The notes under the pieces: model-generated
Database searches by the model: none
Told to the model about the DNA's origin: nothing
What the model saw: the letters and a program-made list of their open reading frames with translations, nothing else
Made by a program: the position numbers and the translations under genes
DNA from: Sinotaia quadrata
Taxonomy: Eukaryota > Mollusca > Gastropoda > Architaenioglossa > Viviparidae
Direction: 5' to 3'
Assembly (NCBI GenBank): GCA_028829895.1
Contig: CM054183.1
Coordinates: 13,830,975-13,894,974 of the forward strand
DNA length: 64,000 bases
In this document: piece after piece, positions 60,920-64,000 of the stretch
Numbering within the stretch: the first letter of the stretch is position 1
Layout of the letters: each line of letters opens with the position of its first letter

Positions 60920-61190
60920 TTTCGTGACTACTTAATGCGTTTGTCTTTCGGGTCTATATAATGTGTAACTGACTTTTTGTGACTCTATGATGCGTAACTG
61001 TCTTTTCGTGACTACTTAATGCGTGACTGTCTTTTCGTGACTACTTAATGTGTGACTGTCTTTTCGTGACTACTTAATGTGTGACTGTCTTTTTGTGACT
61101 ACTGAATGTGTGACTGTCTTTTCGTGACTACTTAATGTGAGACTGTCTTTTCGTGACTACTTAATGAGTCTGTCTTTCGTGCAGAGTGCG
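60920..61190. repeat. 27-bp minisatellite related to the 58.2-59.2 kb array
   Basis: Unit TGTGACTGTCTTTTCGTGAC plus TACTTAA, about 8 copies; the first unit reads AATGCGTTTGTCTTTCGGGT and the last GTCTGTCTTTCGTG, the motif of the 33-bp array 1.7 kb away. Confidence 0.92.
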
Positions 61191-61199
61191 TCTCTCTAG

Positions 61200-62100
61200 C
61201 GTCAGTTAAATTATTTTTAGCATTTTAGTGCTTGCAGTGTTCACAGCTGCAGATGTAATTCGAAGTTTATTACTACTTTTGTTCTTACAACATGACCTTC
61301 TGAGCTATTTTAAATTTATTTGCTTTTAATTATCACTAATTTTGTATTATAAACTTGAACTACACAACTATTTTAAATTAGATTGCAGTTATTATTAATT
61401 GTCTGTACTTTTGAAACGTGAAATACCGAACTGTTGTAATGTATATTGTCTGAAAATTGTTAGTAATGTGTGCTGAAAAAAGTCCTGCTTATTATTTGTG
61501 GATGCCTCAAGTATTATAAGTAATTTCTACATGAAATTAATACCAAATACTGACTTTGTACTTGTAATGTTTGGTATTGTCTATTTTTAAATATGGTGCC
61601 TGAATCCGTGATTTGAAGTGTGGTACTTGCAATTATTACCATTTTACCATAAAATATGAACTAATAATATAGTTATTTAAAAATATATATAATTGAAACC
61701 GTATAGAATTTAGTACTTTATCTATCAGTCTCTGTAATAAAAATACGATCACCTTTAATTACTACCAAGTGAGTATATGATACCATATTGAAACTTATAT
61801 TTCTAGACTTTAAAATGGGCGATATTATTAACTTTCCTTTAAAATTCCCCTTTTCTCTTCAGAAATTGGTTTCCGTCAAGGAGTCGATCGAACCTTGCGC
61901 TACAAGAGCATAATTATCTCCCTTACATACATCTGGAGCCATAGATAGATATATAAAAATAAAACGGCCCACATTGATTAATCAGATCAGAGATAATAAA
62001 ACTTGCCATATTTAATTATCTCTGAAGAAATCGACTCCATTGTGAACTAGCTTCACCATTAAAGCACTTACAGTAAAGAGATTACCGAGTCGATAAGGAG
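61200..62100. other. Unique AT-rich sequence, no gene recognised
   Basis: No array, no transposon ends and no coding frame of note. Confidence 0.5.
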
Positions 62101-62108
62101 CGAAAAAA

Positions 62109-62345
62109 GTGTCGATCTAGCTACTCTAGTTAACCCTTTGTAGAATGTTGATACATCCTAAAAGAGTTTGTCAGTATTAGTGGTTAAGAAGTGTCGATCT
62201 AGCTAATCTATGCTATTTAACCCTTTGTAGAATGTTGTTATATCCTAAAGGAGTTTGTCAGTATTAGTGGTTAAAAAAGTGTCGATCTAGCAAATCTATG
62301 CTAGTTAACCCTTTATAGAATGTCGATACATCCTAAAGGATTTTG
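62109..62345. repeat. 82-88 bp tandem repeat, 3 copies
   Basis: GTGTCGATCTAGCTAATCTA, TTAACCCTTTGTAGAATGTT, ATCCTAAAGGAGTTTGTCAG; units start at 62109, 62191 and 62279. Confidence 0.94.
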
Positions 62346-62769
62346 TCAGTATTAAAAAAGAAGATGTTTTAATAGATACTTTTAAATACCAGTAAACGAA
62401 ATGTAGATATTTAGCATGCAATTTATAACAAAGGGCGTTTTTATTTAACGAAACTTCGCATTTAAATGCAACAGAATGTTTACCAGAACACCAAGTGTTA
62501 GTTATCACTGAAATACAAATCATAATTCATAATTCTATTAGTGTTGCTCCCCTCCCAATTGAATGTTTTGACTGCTTTTTAAAATAGAATGTTCCAAACT
62601 TGTAAGCTATCTTAGACACTTGAAAGAAAAGTACTATGACAAAATTCTATTTTTTAATATAAAACACTGCATCATCTGAGTATGATTGTAAATGAAATCA
62701 CAAGAGAGAACAAAAACATATATTCTGCACTATTTTATTAGTTCTCGGTTTTATCGGTTCTCTCTGATG

Positions 62770-63200
62770 TCAAATTTACTTATTTGACTCTCACGTAACT
62801 TCAATTTATTTATGTGATTTTCACTTACATCAATTTATTTATGTGAGTCTCGCTTACTTTATTTGTGTGAGCTCACTTAACGTCAATTTATTTACGTGAG
62901 TCTCGCTTACGTTAATTTATTTATGTGAGTTTCACTTAAGTCAATTTATTTATGTGAGTCTCGCTTACTTTATTTGCGTGAGCTTCACTTAACGTCAATT
63001 TATTTATGTGAGTCTTGCTTCCTTTATTTGTGTGAGCCTCACTTACGTGAGCTTCACTCGTCAGTATGTGAGCCTCACTTAACGCAAGTTTATTTATGAG
63101 TCTGTTATATCAAGGTTATTTGTGTGAATTTCACTTACGTCATATTCATAGGTGTGATTTTCAGTTATGACGAATTTATTTTGTTTTTCACTTAATGTTA
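62770..63200. repeat. Diverged ~28-bp minisatellite
   Basis: TTATTTATGTGAGTCTCGCT plus TACGTCAA with GAGCTTCACTTAACG variants, about 13 units. Confidence 0.88.
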
Positions 63201-63342
63201 AATTTATATGTGATGACTGTGCATAATACCTGATCGTAAGAAATTAAAGGACTTAACAAATCATCTTTTATATATGGATTATTGCTCTATAGATTATCGC
63301 TGACACCGTGCAAGCATAAGCACACGAGTGTGTATACACACA

Positions 63343-63408
63343 CTCTATCCATCCGTCCATCCGACCGTCTACCCATCCATCCATCCATCCACAAATCCAC
63401 CCATCCAT
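63343..63408. repeat. CCAT microsatellite
   Basis: CCATCCGT and CCATCCAC units, partly degenerate. Confidence 0.93.
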
Positions 63409-63842
63409 CTGTTCTTCGCTTGGGCTAAATTGATTGTTGTCGTTTTCAGTATGCACAACCTTTTTTTTCTTTTGATTGATTGATAACTTGCTTGAATTGT
63501 GCTGGGAAACCGAATGAAGCAGATGGCGGCACAGAGCATTAACTTTCTCATATATACTAATCCTTGTAACTCCCTATCTACCATTAGGCAGAAAGGAATT
63601 CTTTTGTATAACATGAAATCAATACAGAATATAGTGAAAAATATCTTCGATCACATCGATGAAGCTAGTCTCAGGTTGGGAAGTCCTTCCTGTGCCTTTG
63701 TTATCGGGTATTTCACATTTGTTGCCTTCTAAAATCTATAAAGGACAGATCTGAAACTATGTTCGTTCTTACTACAGAGGCCATTAACAAATTGGGAAGC
63801 CTTTATGAGGTCTATGTAACCCGTACGTATAGCTTGGTGTAA

Positions 63843-63943
63843 ATCTTTGAAATCAGGAACAGCTAGTGGTAATGAGATAAACATGGATACATAGATCTTT
63901 GAAATCAGGAAAAGCTAGTGGTAATGAAATAAACATGGATATG
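63843..63943. repeat. 52-bp tandem duplication near the right edge
   Basis: ATCTTTGAAATCAGGAAAAG then CTAGTGGTAATGAAATAAAC, twice with a few differences. Confidence 0.9.
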
Positions 63944-64000
63944 TACAGACTTGATAGTGAAAATGAGGGGTTAGATTGTGGGATAGGATAGAGTTGAGAG

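Overview
This is an animal nuclear genome window: AT-rich, full of microsatellites and minisatellites, with short protein-coding exons separated by long introns, and with degenerate LINEs and small hAT-type non-autonomous transposons. There is no bacterial-style gene packing. The two supported genes (a secreted chitin-binding/EGF-repeat protein and a Golgi-type nucleotide-sugar transferase-like protein) and the repeat style fit a lophotrochozoan, most likely a mollusc. That assignment is inference, not proof.

Region 1 (1-25 kb) is dominated by one minus-strand gene, assembled here exon by exon from open frames and splice sites. It starts at ATG 24871 with a signal peptide split by an intron of about 5 kb. 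A single type-2 (peritrophin-A/CBM14) chitin-binding exon follows (19561-19770), then eleven EGF-like domains, each on its own exon (17188 down to 753). The gene runs off the left edge. All twelve splice junctions inside the window, and the last donor, are phase 1, so the joined frame has no stop: 1567 coding nt, 522 complete residues. Most introns carry their own tandem array, unrelated to the others. The last intron holds hAT-like element 24138-24352, and other introns hold 3'-end fragments of one LINE family (about 12.1-12.4 and 17.7-18.4 kb).

Region 2 (25-45 kb) is mostly intergenic and AT-rich. It holds one well-supported gene, a minus-strand type II membrane glycosyltransferase-like protein encoded in one exon (37368-38408) behind a probable 5'-UTR intron. 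A cluster of protein-like but broken open frames lies at 31.4-32.0 kb.

Region 3 (45-64 kb) has no convincing host gene. It contains a decayed non-LTR reverse transcriptase (about 45.98-46.99 kb), two intact-ended hAT-type MITEs (48146-48343 with a perfect 8-bp target duplication; 56303-56486), two copies of a repeat called R here that directly follow tandem arrays (a third copy is at 16.56 kb), one copy of a repeat called X here (the other is at 10.56 kb, opposite strand), and several large minisatellites (49-51.5, 52.6-53.6, 55.0-55.9, 57.0-57.3, 58.2-59.2, 60.9-61.2 kb). The longest open frames here are by-products of satellite units whose period is a multiple of three.

The main result is the modular secreted chitin-binding/EGF gene. 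The main structural oddity is the repeated linkage between repeat R and otherwise unrelated tandem arrays.
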